DNA from: Jiangella gansuensis DSM 44835
GTDB lineage: Bacteria > Actinomycetota > Actinomycetes > Jiangellales > Jiangellaceae
Assembly: GCF_000515395.1 (NCBI RefSeq)
Contig: NZ_KI911782.1
Coordinates: 1,713,090 to 1,777,089, forward strand
Length of the DNA: 64,000 bases
Direction of reading: 5' to 3'
Below are positions 24,701 to 33,247 of the stretch, piece after piece; the first letter of the stretch is position 1, and the number at the start of each line of letters is the position of its first letter. The notes under the pieces were generated by a model. The model was not told the origin of the DNA and made no database searches. It saw only the letters and a program-made list of their open reading frames with translations. The translations under genes and the position numbers were made by a program.

Positions 24701-26053
24701 ATGAGGCTGACGTGGGTTCAGCCGGAGGATCTGGTCGGGCACGCGCTCGCCCAGGCGGCGGAGGACGGCGTCGACGTCGCCGACCTACGGGAGCGCTGGG
24801 TCGAGGCCGGTGGCGATCCGGCACCGGCACCGTCCGGCGCATCGGACCGGCCAGCCCCGCCGCCGCTGCGGGCACTGGCCGGACAGGTGCTCGACGAGAT
24901 CGACGCCCGCCCTTCACGCTACGACGAGACCGAACCGACCGACCTGGCCGCCATCACCGCGCTGACCGGCGCCGCACCGGGCCCGGCCGCCGGGACGCCA
25001 CCGTCGTTCGACCGCGTGCACGGCGCCTGGCTCGGCCGCGCCGCCGGGTGCCTGCTCGGCAAGCCGGTCGAGAAGATCCCGCGCCGAGGCATCCGCGAGA
25101 TCCTGGAGGCCACCGGCCGCTGGCCGCTCGCCGGCTGGTTCACCGCGCGCGGCCTGCCCGACGACGTCGCCGCCCGTTGGCCGTGGAACCGGCGCAGCGC
25201 ACCGACCAGCCTGGCCGAGAACATCGACGGGATGCCCGAGGACGACGACCTCAACTTCCCGCTGCTGAACCTCGCGCTCCTCGAGGACCGCGGCGCCGCC
25301 TTCGCCACCGACGACGTCGCGCAGAGCTGGCTGTCCGCGCTGCCGGCCGGCCGCGTGTTCACCGCCGAGCGGGTCGCGTACCGCAATCTCCTGCTCGGCC
25401 ACCTGCCGCCGGTCACCGCGCGGGTGCGCAACCCGTTCCGCGACTGGATCGGCGCGCAGATCCGCGGCGACGTGTTCGGCTGGGTCAGCCCCGGCGATCC
25501 CGCCCGGGCGGCGGAGCTGGCCTGGCGCGACGCCGTGCTCAGCCACACCCGCAACGGCGTCTACGGTGAGATGTTCGTGGCCGCGGCCTGTTCGGCGGCG
25601 CTGGTGGCGTCGTCCGTGGACGAGGTTCTCGACGCCGGGCTCTCGGTGGTGCCGCGGGCGTCGCGGTACGCCGAGGCGGTCCGGTTCGCGCGCTCCGCGG
25701 CCTCCGGCGAACCCGACTGGGAAGCCGTCGTCGACCGGATCGAGCAGCGCTACGGGCACCTGCACTGGGTGCACGTGCTGAACAACGCGGCCCTGGTGGT
25801 CGCCGCGCTGGTGTACGGCGACGGCGACCTCGAACGCACCATCACCGCGGTCGTCGCCGGCGGCTGGGACACCGACTCCAACGGCGCCACCGCCGGGTCA
25901 GTCGCCGGCGCGCTGACCGGAGCCGCGGCGCTGCCGGCTCGCTGGGTCGAACCCCTGCACAACCGGCTCACCACCTCTCTCAGCGGCTTCGACGGCATCG
26001 GCTTCGACGAGCTGGCCCGCCGCACGGTGAAGGTCGCGGAGGTTCTCGCATGA
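24701..26053 (+). CDS. ADP-ribosylglycohydrolase-family protein 4 with N-terminal extension
   Basis: 450 aa, about 100 residues longer than the others. An N-terminal part (1-100), starting RLTWVQPEDLVGHALAQAAEDG, precedes the ARH-like domain. The first motif reads GRAAGCLLGKPVE (Cys replaces the Asp of GDxxG), the second is PEDDDLNF, and the third is GGWDTDSNGATAGSVAGALTGA. It belongs to the divergent ARH branch with WDTDSN in place of GRDADT. The chemistry is therefore uncertain, but the conserved Asp cluster suggests an enzyme. The stop overlaps the ribokinase start. Confidence 0.8.
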   Translation: MRLTWVQPEDLVGHALAQAAEDGVDVADLRERWVEAGGDPAPAPSGASDRPAPPPLRALAGQVLDEIDARPSRYDETEPTDLAAITALTGAAPGPAAGTPPSFDRVHGAWLGRAAGCLLGKPVEKIPRRGIREILEATGRWPLAGWFTARGLPDDVAARWPWNRRSAPTSLAENIDGMPEDDDLNFPLLNLALLEDRGAAFATDDVAQSWLSALPAGRVFTAERVAYRNLLLGHLPPVTARVRNPFRDWIGAQIRGDVFGWVSPGDPARAAELAWRDAVLSHTRNGVYGEMFVAAACSAALVASSVDEVLDAGLSVVPRASRYAEAVRFARSAASGEPDWEAVVDRIEQRYGHLHWVHVLNNAALVVAALVYGDGDLERTITAVVAGGWDTDSNGATAGSVAGALTGAAALPARWVEPLHNRLTTSLSGFDGIGFDELARRTVKVAEVLA

Positions 26054-26943
26054 TCGCGATCCTGGGCAGCGCCAACATGGATCTCGTCGTCACCGTCGAA
26101 CGGGCGCCCGGTCGCGGCGAGACCGTCACCGGCCGCACGTTCGACACCGTCCCCGGCGGCAAGGGCGCCAACCAGGCGCTCGCCGCGGCCCGTGCCGGGG
26201 GCGACGTGGCCTTCCTCGGCGCCGTCGGCGACGACGACTTCGGGCGCCGCATCACCGGCCTGCTCACCGAGGCCGGCATCGACGTGTCCGGCCTGGCGGT
26301 GAGCGACCAGCCCACCGGGACCGCCCACATCACCGTCGACGCGACCGGCGACAACTCCATCGTCGTCGTGCCGGGCGCCAACGGTACGGTGGCCGCGCTC
26401 ACCGACGCGCACCGCGCCGGGATCGACGCTGCCGACCTGCTGCTGCTCCAGCTGGAGCTGCCGCTGCCGCTGGTGCTCGACGCGGCGGGGTACGCCCGCT
26501 CGCGCGGTGTGCGGGTCGTGCTGACGCCGGCGCCGGCGGTTCCGCTGCCGGACGAACTGCTCGACGCCGTCGACGTGCTGGTGCCGAACGAGCACGAGGC
26601 CGCGTTGCTGGCCGGGGTCGACGACCCGGTCGCTGCAGCCCGCGCCCTCGCGGCGCGCGGCGGCGACGTCGTCGTGACACTCGGAGCGAAGGGTGCGCTG
26701 CGGCTGCACGACGGTGACGAATGGCGGGTGCCGGCGTTCCCTGTCGACGCCGTGGACACGACGGCGGCCGGTGACACGTTCGTCGGGGTGCTGGCCGTCG
26801 GCCTGGCCGAAGGCTCCGCGTGGGCAGAGGCCCTGCGCCGGGCCGCCGCGGCCGCAGCGCTGTCCGTCCAGCGGCCGGGAGCGTCGTCGTCGATGCCGCA
26901 CCGGGCCGAGATCGACACGTTCCTGACGGAGGTTCCGGCATGA
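26050..26943 (+). CDS. Ribokinase-like PfkB sugar kinase
   Basis: 297 aa. The PfkB signatures are complete: PGGKGANQALAAARAGG (about 35-51), VPNEHEA (N180, E183) and DTTAAGDTF with the catalytic base D242. Length and motifs fit ribokinase, which phosphorylates D-ribose to ribose-5-phosphate. The ATG overlaps the stop of ARH protein 4, so the product released by an ARH could be phosphorylated at once. Related sugars or nucleosides remain possible. Confidence 0.85.
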   Translation: MIAILGSANMDLVVTVERAPGRGETVTGRTFDTVPGGKGANQALAAARAGGDVAFLGAVGDDDFGRRITGLLTEAGIDVSGLAVSDQPTGTAHITVDATGDNSIVVVPGANGTVAALTDAHRAGIDAADLLLLQLELPLPLVLDAAGYARSRGVRVVLTPAPAVPLPDELLDAVDVLVPNEHEAALLAGVDDPVAAARALAARGGDVVVTLGAKGALRLHDGDEWRVPAFPVDAVDTTAAGDTFVGVLAVGLAEGSAWAEALRRAAAAAALSVQRPGASSSMPHRAEIDTFLTEVPA

Positions 26944-28943
26944 TCGACCCGCGCTTCACCCCGTACGTGCCGCGGCCCATCGACCGGCCGGCCACCGTCC
27001 CGCTCGAGCCGGACGCCGACCTGAGCGTGCTGGACGAGGCGAAGATCTTCGCCGCACCCGACGACCCCGCGGACTGGCCGGCCTGGCGGGCCGCGTTGAC
27101 CCGGTGGCGCGCGGAGGCGCGGGCCCGCGTCGGCTACGACGGCTCGCGCTACCAGGTGGAGCCCGCGGACGGGTTCGTCGTCGCACTCACCTGGCTGTGG
27201 GACGAACTGCTCTACGACCACGACGCCGGCCGGTTCGACGTCGACGGCTACCTGGCCGCCGCCGAGCGGGACTTCGGCGGCTTCGACGGCGTCGTCCTGT
27301 GGCACGCCTACCCGAACGAGGGCATCGACCAGCGCGACCAGTTCGCGTTCTTCGACGTGCCGGAGCTGCCCGACGTGGTGGCCCGGTTCCACGAGCACGG
27401 CGTGCGGGTGTTCGTCTCGTACTACCCGTGGGAAGACCGGCCGAGACACAGTTCTACGTCGGGGACGCAGGTGTCCAGTGCCGACGTCCTTGTCGAGCTG
27501 GTCGATCGGCTCGGTGCCGACGGCGTCTTCCTGGACAGCTCCAAGGAGGGCTCCACGCAGATCCGGGCCGCCCTGGACGCGCTGCGGCCGGGTCTGGCGA
27601 TGGAGGGGGAGTCCCGGCTGCCGCTGGCCCGCATCCACGACCACACGATGTCGTGGGCGCAGTGGTTCGCCGACTCCACGGTCCCCGGTGTACTCCGGGC
27701 CACCTGGTTCGAGCGCCGGCACATCCTGCACCACACTCGCCGCTGGAACCACGGTCACGTCCACGAGCTGCAGTCGGCCTGGCTGAACGGCTCCGGCGTG
27801 CTGGTGTGGGAGACGGTGTTCGGCGTGTGGGTCGGCTGGAGCGCCCGCGACCGGGCCCTGCTGCGCTCGATGCGCCGGGTGCAGCGGGAGTACCGGGCCT
27901 GGCTGCAGAGCGAGGACTGGACGCCGCTGGCCGACCACCCCGGCGGCGACGTGCCGGTGTACGCCTCACGGTGGGAGCACGACGGCGTCGCGCTGTGGAC
28001 CGTGGTCAACCGCGGCGGCGAGTACGACGGTCCGTGGCTCGCGACCTCGGTGCCGGCGGGCACGACGTTCACGGAGCTGACCACCGGTGTCGCGCTCTCG
28101 GTGAGCAAGGACGACGAGGGCCGGACGGTGATCGGCGGCCCGTTGCCGGCCGGCGGGGTCGCGGCGGTCGTCGCGGCGAACGTGGCACCGGGCACGGCCG
28201 GGACGGACGACGACGCGACGTTCCCGCTGCGGGTGGCGTCGCGGGTCCCACCCCGCCCGGCACCCGTGCTGCCGTCGGCGGCGGTTCCGGCCGAGCTGGC
28301 CGTGGTCGACGGTGGCCGGCACGACCTCGTCGTCCGGTTCCGGGTCCGCGAGACCGGGTTGTACGGCGAGGCTCCCTACGTCGACGAATGGAAGCCGCTG
28401 CCGCCACGCCTGCACGCTGCCGGCACCGCGCACCGGCGGGTTCATCTCGGGCCGTTCGCGATCGGCCGCGCCGAGGTCACCAACGACGAGTTCGCCGCGT
28501 TCCTCGCCGCCACCGGCTACCGGCCGGCGCGGCCGGAGCGGTTCCTGGCGCACTGGGTCGACGGCGCCCCGCCGGCCGGCCGCGGAGCCGAACCCGTCAC
28601 GTACGTCGACCTCGCCGACGCCCGCGCCTACGCTCGCTGGGCCGCTGCCCGGCTGCCCACCGAGGACGAGTGGCAGGTGGCCGGCGAGGCCGGGCTGCTC
28701 GACCGCGGCCGGCCGGTGGTCTGGAACCTCACCGAGAGCGAGCACACGGACGGGCGGACCCGCTTCGTCATCCTCAAGGGCGGCAGCGACTTCCGCTCGA
28801 CCGGCTCGCACTGGTACTTCGACGGCGGCGTCCGCGAGCCCGAGTTCTCCGCCAAGTACCTGCTCATGGGCGCGGGCCTGGACCGCTCGCCGTCCATCGG
28901 GTTCCGCTGCGCCGTCGATCTCGGCGAGGAGGCTTCGCAATGA
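26940..28943 (+). CDS. Glycosidase-like TIM-barrel fused to an FGE-like (SUMF1) domain
   Basis: 667 aa. Residues about 50-330 look like a (beta/alpha)8 glycoside-hydrolase barrel: FDGVVLWHAYPNEGIDQRDQ, VRVFVSYYPWE, GADGVFLDSSKEGSTQI and GLAMEGES, which could supply catalytic Asp and Glu. A beta-sandwich-like middle (about 345-430) follows. Residues about 500-660 are a formylglycine-generating-enzyme-like C-type-lectin fold (IGRAEVTNDEFAAFLAATGY, RLPTEDEW, VILKGGSDFR, SIGFRCAVD). The paired copper-binding cysteines of true FGE are absent, so it should not make formylglycine. No signal peptide, so cytoplasmic. The ATG overlaps the ribokinase stop. Function unknown. Confidence 0.7.
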   Translation: MIDPRFTPYVPRPIDRPATVPLEPDADLSVLDEAKIFAAPDDPADWPAWRAALTRWRAEARARVGYDGSRYQVEPADGFVVALTWLWDELLYDHDAGRFDVDGYLAAAERDFGGFDGVVLWHAYPNEGIDQRDQFAFFDVPELPDVVARFHEHGVRVFVSYYPWEDRPRHSSTSGTQVSSADVLVELVDRLGADGVFLDSSKEGSTQIRAALDALRPGLAMEGESRLPLARIHDHTMSWAQWFADSTVPGVLRATWFERRHILHHTRRWNHGHVHELQSAWLNGSGVLVWETVFGVWVGWSARDRALLRSMRRVQREYRAWLQSEDWTPLADHPGGDVPVYASRWEHDGVALWTVVNRGGEYDGPWLATSVPAGTTFTELTTGVALSVSKDDEGRTVIGGPLPAGGVAAVVAANVAPGTAGTDDDATFPLRVASRVPPRPAPVLPSAAVPAELAVVDGGRHDLVVRFRVRETGLYGEAPYVDEWKPLPPRLHAAGTAHRRVHLGPFAIGRAEVTNDEFAAFLAATGYRPARPERFLAHWVDGAPPAGRGAEPVTYVDLADARAYARWAAARLPTEDEWQVAGEAGLLDRGRPVVWNLTESEHTDGRTRFVILKGGSDFRSTGSHWYFDGGVREPEFSAKYLLMGAGLDRSPSIGFRCAVDLGEEASQ

Positions 28944-28975
28944 GCACCCATACGCACCGCCGGTGGGCCGCGTGA
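28940..28975 (+). CDS. Possible 11-codon coupling ORF
   Basis: ATG at 28940 overlaps the previous stop (ATGA) and encodes MSTHTHRRWAA. Its TGA (28973-28975) overlaps the ATG of the CoA transferase (TGATG). Such a relay would carry ribosomes from one gene to the next. It may be fortuitous; no product is claimed. Confidence 0.3.
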   Translation: MSTHTHRRWAA

Positions 28976-30162
28976 TGAGCGGGCCGCTGACCGGGTTGCG
29001 GGTCGTCGACGCCGCGACGCTGTTCGCCGGGCCGATCGCCGCGATGCACCTGGGCGACCTGGGTGCCGACGTCGTCAAGGTCGAGCACCCACGCCGGCCG
29101 GACCCGTCCCGCGGCCACGGTCCGGCGAAGGACGGGCACAACCTGTGGTGGAAGACGCTGGGGCGCAACAAGCGAACGATGACGCTGGACCTGTCCCAGG
29201 AGCGCGGCCAGGACGTGTTCCGGCGACTGGCTCGCGAGTCCGACGTCGTCATCGAGAACTTCCGGCCGGACACCCTGGAACGGTGGAACCTCGGCTACGA
29301 CCGGCTGGCGGCGGACAACCCCGGGCTGATCCTGGCCCGCGTCACCGGGTTCGGGCAGGTCGGCCCGTACCGTCGCCGGCCCGGGTTCGGCACCCTGGCG
29401 GAGGCGATGAGCGGGTTCGCCGCCATGACCGGTGAGCCGGACGGACCACCGACGCTGCCCCCGTTCGGGCTGGCCGACGGCATCACGGCGCTGGCCACCG
29501 CGTTCGCCGTCACCTCGGCGCTGCACGCTCGAGTGGCGAGCGGCGTCGGTCAGGTGGTCGATCTCGCCATCATCGAGCCGATGCTGTCGGTGCTGGGGCC
29601 GCAGATCACCCGGTGGGACCAGCTCGGCACGGTGCAGCCGCGCACCGGCAACCGCTCGGCCAACAACGCCCCGCGCAACACCTACCGCACCGCCGACGGC
29701 CGGTGGGTCGCCGTGTCCACCAGCTCGCAGAGCATCGCCGAGCGGGTGATGCGGCTGGTCGGGCGGCCGGACGTGGTGGACGAGCCGTGGTTCGCCACCG
29801 GCGCCGGCCGGGCCGAGCACGTCGACGAGCTCGACGCCGCCGTCGGTGCCTGGGTCGCCGCGCGCAGCCGCGACGAGGTCGTGGCCGCCTTCGAGAAGGC
29901 CGAGGCAGCGGTCGCGCCGGTGTACGACGCGTCGGACATCGTGGCCGACCCGCAGCTGGCAGCGCTGGGCACCGTCCTGGAGGTCGAGGACGACGACCTG
30001 GGACCGGTCGCGATGCAGAACGTGCTGTTCCGGCTGTCCGAGACGCCGGGGGCGGTGCGCTGGCCGGGCCGGGCCCACGGCGCGGACACCGAGCTCGTTC
30101 TCGCGGAGCTGGGATACGGCGAGGCCGAGATCGCGGCGCTGCGGTCGGACGGTGTCGTGTGA
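28975..30162 (+). CDS. Family III (CaiB/BaiF) CoA transferase
   Basis: 395 aa. Typical family III sequence: LRVVDAATLFAGPIAAMHLGDLGADVVKVEHP, IENFRPDTLERW, and the catalytic Asp D168 in FGLADGI. These dimers move CoA between carboxylic acids through an aspartyl-CoA intermediate. The ATG overlaps the stop of the 11-codon ORF. A CitE-type lyase follows at once, which suggests a two-step sequence: activation of an organic acid, then carbon-carbon cleavage. The link to the upstream ARH and ribokinase steps is by operon position only. Confidence 0.85.
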   Translation: MSGPLTGLRVVDAATLFAGPIAAMHLGDLGADVVKVEHPRRPDPSRGHGPAKDGHNLWWKTLGRNKRTMTLDLSQERGQDVFRRLARESDVVIENFRPDTLERWNLGYDRLAADNPGLILARVTGFGQVGPYRRRPGFGTLAEAMSGFAAMTGEPDGPPTLPPFGLADGITALATAFAVTSALHARVASGVGQVVDLAIIEPMLSVLGPQITRWDQLGTVQPRTGNRSANNAPRNTYRTADGRWVAVSTSSQSIAERVMRLVGRPDVVDEPWFATGAGRAEHVDELDAAVGAWVAARSRDEVVAAFEKAEAAVAPVYDASDIVADPQLAALGTVLEVEDDDLGPVAMQNVLFRLSETPGAVRWPGRAHGADTELVLAELGYGEAEIAALRSDGVV

Positions 30163-31001
30163 GCCCGCCCGTGTTGACCTTGCTCTACGTGCCGGCCGAC
30201 CGGCCCGATCGGGCCCGCAAGGCGCTGGCCTCGCGCGCGGACGTCGTGATCCTTGACCTGGAGGACGCGGTGGCGCCGGCGGCCAAGGAGGCGGCCCGCG
30301 CGGGCCTTGCCGGCCTGCTGGAGTCCGCGACCGGCCGGCCGGTGCAGGTGCGGGTCAACGCGGTCTCGACGCCGTGGGGAGCCGCCGATCTGGCGACGGT
30401 GACCGAGCTGCCGCCGTCGGTGTCGGTGCGGGTGCCGAAGGTGCAGACACCGGCGGACGTGGCGGCCGTGCGGGACGCGGCCGGCGACCGGCCCGTGCAC
30501 GTGCTGCTGGAGACAGCTGCCGGGGTCGAGGCGGCCTTCGCAATCGCCTCCGCGCCCGGCGTCGCGTCCATCGGGCTGGGTGAGGCCGACCTCGCCTCCG
30601 ACCTGGGCGTCGTCGACGACGGTGACGGCTTGGCCTGGTGTCGGCAACGGCTGGTGGTCGCGGCCCGCGCGGCCGGGCTGCCGCCCCCGGCGATGGCGGT
30701 GTGGACCGACCTTGGCGACCCCGATGGTCTCGCGGCGTCCTGCCGGCAGGGACGGCGGCTGGGCTTCGTCGGCCGGGCCGCGATCCACCCCAAGCAGCTG
30801 CCTGTCATCGAGGCCGCGTTCCAGCCGTCCGACGCCGACGTCCGGCGCGCTACCGAGGTGGTCGAGGCCGTGGCCTCGGCGGCCGAGGCGGGTTCGGGCA
30901 CCGCTGTGTTGCCGAGCGGCCGCTTCGTCGACGTCGCCATGGTGGAGCAGGCCCGGCGGGTCCTCGCCCTCGCCTCCCGCACCGCCGCCCACTCCAGTTG
31001 A
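30159..31001 (+). CDS. HpcH/HpaI (CitE-like) CoA-ester lyase
   Basis: 280 aa. The CitE/malyl-CoA lyase fold is marked by LLYVPADRPDRARKALAS, VVILDLEDAVAP, the metal-binding Glu in VLLETAAGV and Asp in GLGEADLASDLG, and the C-terminal GFVGRAAIHPKQLPVI. These enzymes cleave 3-hydroxyacyl-CoA such as malyl-, citramalyl- or methylmalyl-CoA to acetyl- or propionyl-CoA plus an oxoacid. GTG 30159 overlaps the CoA transferase stop. It is the last gene of the LacI-controlled operon; a hairpin begins inside its final codons. Confidence 0.85.
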   Translation: MSPPVLTLLYVPADRPDRARKALASRADVVILDLEDAVAPAAKEAARAGLAGLLESATGRPVQVRVNAVSTPWGAADLATVTELPPSVSVRVPKVQTPADVAAVRDAAGDRPVHVLLETAAGVEAAFAIASAPGVASIGLGEADLASDLGVVDDGDGLAWCRQRLVVAARAAGLPPPAMAVWTDLGDPDGLAASCRQGRRLGFVGRAAIHPKQLPVIEAAFQPSDADVRRATEVVEAVASAAEAGSGTAVLPSGRFVDVAMVEQARRVLALASRTAAHSS

Positions 31002-31068
31002 TCTTGGAGTAATGGCAGAATTGCCGGGCGGAATGTCCGTTTGATCCCGCGGTTACTCCAAGATCAAC
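30997..31068. terminator. 16-bp perfect hairpin at the operon end
   Basis: GTTGATCTTGGAGTAA (30997-31012) is perfectly complementary to 31053-31068, with a 40-nt loop. The TGA stop of the lyase lies inside the left arm. It closes the ARH operon and lies just before the PrmC-like promoter. Confidence 0.65.
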
Positions 31069-31076
31069 CCGCTGGG

Positions 31077-31082
31077 TAGGGT
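31077..31082 (+). promoter_or_regulatory. -10 box (TAGGGT) of a leaderless promoter
   Basis: TAGGGT is followed by 6 nt and the GTG at 31089. Confidence 0.5.
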
Positions 31083-31088
31083 AGCGGT

Positions 31089-31868
31089 GTGCTGGACGAG
31101 GGGGTCGTCGCGCGGTTGCGGGCCGCCGGCTGCGTGTTCGCCGAGGACGAGGCGCGGCTGATCCTCGAGACCGCCGGCTCAGCCGCCGAGGTGGAGTCGA
31201 TGGTGCGGCGCCGCGTCGACGGGTTGCCGCTGGAGCACGTGCTCGGCTGGGCGGAGTTCGCCGGCCTGCGGGTCGCGGTCGATCCGGGCGTCTTCGTGCC
31301 CCGGCACCGCAGCGAGTTCCTCGTCGCATCGGCCCGCCCGAACGTGCGGCCGGGCAGCGTGGTGGTCGACCTGTGCTGCGGCACCGGAGCCATCGGGCTG
31401 GCCCTGGTGGAGGGAATCGACGGGGTCGAGTTACATGCCGCGGACTCCGACCCGGCGGCTGTCGCCTGCGCCCGGCGCAACCTCGACGCCGTCGGCGGGC
31501 GGGTGTACCTGGGCGACCTGGACACGGCGCTGCCCGCGACTCTGCGGGGTCGGGTCGACCTGCTGGTGGCCAGCCCGCCGTACGTGCCGACGACGGCGAT
31601 CGCCCTGATGCCGCCGGAGGCCCGGATGTACGAACCGCGACAGGCCCTGGACGGCGGCGCCGACGGGCTCGACCTGGTTCGCCGGGTGGCCGCGGCCGCG
31701 CCGGAGTGGCTCGCGGCGAACGGCGTGCTGATGATCGAGCTGAGTGCGGCGCAGGCGTTGGCCGCCGTCGACGCGGTGACGGCCCCCGGGCTGCGCGTCA
31801 CCGCCGAACACGACGACGAGCGAGACGCCACCGTCGTCGTCGGCCGCCCGTCCACCGGCACCGGCTAG
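31089..31868 (+). CDS. PrmC/HemK-related protein N5-glutamine methyltransferase
   Basis: A 259-aa class I SAM methyltransferase. The N-terminal helical substrate-binding part is followed by RRVDGLPLEHVLGWAEF, the SAM site VVDLCCGTGAIGL (about 92-104) and LLVASPPYVPT. In true HemK/PrmC the last motif is NPPY, where Asn contacts the glutamine of release factors. Here it is SPPY, as in a related actinobacterial subfamily whose substrate is unproven. The stop TAG shares the palindrome CTAG with the stop of the convergent MFS gene. Confidence 0.8.
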   Translation: MLDEGVVARLRAAGCVFAEDEARLILETAGSAAEVESMVRRRVDGLPLEHVLGWAEFAGLRVAVDPGVFVPRHRSEFLVASARPNVRPGSVVVDLCCGTGAIGLALVEGIDGVELHAADSDPAAVACARRNLDAVGGRVYLGDLDTALPATLRGRVDLLVASPPYVPTTAIALMPPEARMYEPRQALDGGADGLDLVRRVAAAAPEWLAANGVLMIELSAAQALAAVDAVTAPGLRVTAEHDDERDATVVVGRPSTGTG

Positions 31869-33097
31869 ATGCGGGCGTGGCGGAACGGCGATACCAGCAG
31901 CATCAGCACAACAGCGGCGAAGATCACCACCGCCGTCACCAGCATGGGCGCCAGCCCCATTCGGTCGGCGAGCACTCCCGCGAGCGGCGAGACCACCACG
32001 ACCACGGCCCGGTTGAACGAACGCATCGTCGTGTTCGTCCGCGCCTGCAGGGAGTCCGGGGTCAGCGCCTGCCGGTAGCTCATCTCGTGGGAGTTGCTGA
32101 GCCCGATCGCGAAGCCGTACAACCCCTGGCCGACCCCGAGCAGAACCGGTGCGAGGAGGGTCGCGGTGCCCGCTCCGGCGCTCGCCGTCGCGACGACGGC
32201 GACGGTGGTGACCGCGTGTGCGGCGATGATCGCCCCGCCCGCGCCGAGCCGGCGGCCGACGGCGGTGCTCACCGATGCGCCGAGCAGACCGCCCACGCCG
32301 GCCGCGGCGGTCGTGAGGCCGAAGACCGCCGGCGACAGCCCGAGCTCCCGCAGCGCCCAGACCGGCAGCACCACGGACACCACCGCGTTCGCGGCGAACC
32401 ACACATGGGTTGCGACGGCCAGCCGCGCCAGCCCAGACGGGCCGTATACCCAGCGGACCCCCTCGGCGATCTCACGCCGCAGGCTCGGCACCGGGCCGCC
32501 GGCTCTGGCACGAGGTTCGTCCAGCCGGGTCGTCGCGACCATGACCGCCGAGAACACGTAGGTGACCGCGTCGGCGAGGACCGCCATCGGCGCCCCGATC
32601 AACCGGACCAGCAGGCCGCCGAGTGCCGGACCGGCCGTCTGCGCCACGGCATCGGCGCCGTCGATGCGGGCGTGTGCCCGTTGCAGGTGAACGCGCGGCA
32701 CCAGCCGCGGCAGGAACGCCATCGAGGCGGCGTCGTTCACCAGCGACGCGGCGCCGAAACACGTCACCAGGGCCACCAGCAGTGGGAACGTCAGCACGTC
32801 GGTCGCCCACGCGGCCGGGATCGCCAGCAGCAGCGCCGCCCGGACCAGATCGCTGGTGATCATGACCGGCCGCCGTCGGACCCGGTCCACGAGCGCGCCC
32901 ACCGCCAGCCCGGCCACGAGGTACGGCAGCCAGCGCGCCGAGTTGATCCATCCCACCTGCGTGGCGTCGCCGCCCAGGTCGAGCACGACAAGCGTCTGCA
33001 GCGCCAGCAGCGTGACGTAGTTGCCGAGCCCCGAGACGGCCTCGCCGGCCCAGAACCGCCGAAACCCGGGCGGCGGGAACGGCGGCTCGGCACTCAC
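31865..33097 (-). CDS. MFS transporter, DHA-type exporter
   Basis: About 410 aa with 12 hydrophobic helices. The cytoplasmic loop 2-3 motif GALVDRVRRRPVMITSDLVRA is the MFS motif A, typical of actinobacterial drug/proton antiporters related to EntS or MdfA. The GTG at 33097 is chosen because a CAGAGT -10-like box lies 6 nt before it, and because residues from VSAEPPFPPPGFRRFWAGEAVS give a normal N-terminus; ATG codons at 33115 and 33127 remain possible. Substrate unknown. It overlaps the convergent PrmC-like gene by 4 bp. Confidence 0.82.
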   Translation of the reverse strand: MSAEPPFPPPGFRRFWAGEAVSGLGNYVTLLALQTLVVLDLGGDATQVGWINSARWLPYLVAGLAVGALVDRVRRRPVMITSDLVRAALLLAIPAAWATDVLTFPLLVALVTCFGAASLVNDAASMAFLPRLVPRVHLQRAHARIDGADAVAQTAGPALGGLLVRLIGAPMAVLADAVTYVFSAVMVATTRLDEPRARAGGPVPSLRREIAEGVRWVYGPSGLARLAVATHVWFAANAVVSVVLPVWALRELGLSPAVFGLTTAAAGVGGLLGASVSTAVGRRLGAGGAIIAAHAVTTVAVVATASAGAGTATLLAPVLLGVGQGLYGFAIGLSNSHEMSYRQALTPDSLQARTNTTMRSFNRAVVVVVSPLAGVLADRMGLAPMLVTAVVIFAAVVLMLLVSPFRHARI

Positions 33098-33247
33098 ACG
33101 CCCACTCTGCCGCATGGCGTCAGGCATCGCCGGCCCACGCCGACCTGCGCTCGCTCGGCGCGGGTGGTGCGTATAGGCGCCCATTGCACAAGGCGGCGCG
33201 AACCGTCCTCCGCCAGGAGCGATCCCGCGCAGAATCGGCCCGCGGCG

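Noticed and set aside
26940-28943. Annotation as a true formylglycine-generating enzyme
   Set aside because: The copper-coordinating Cys pair is missing, and no sulfatase gene is nearby.
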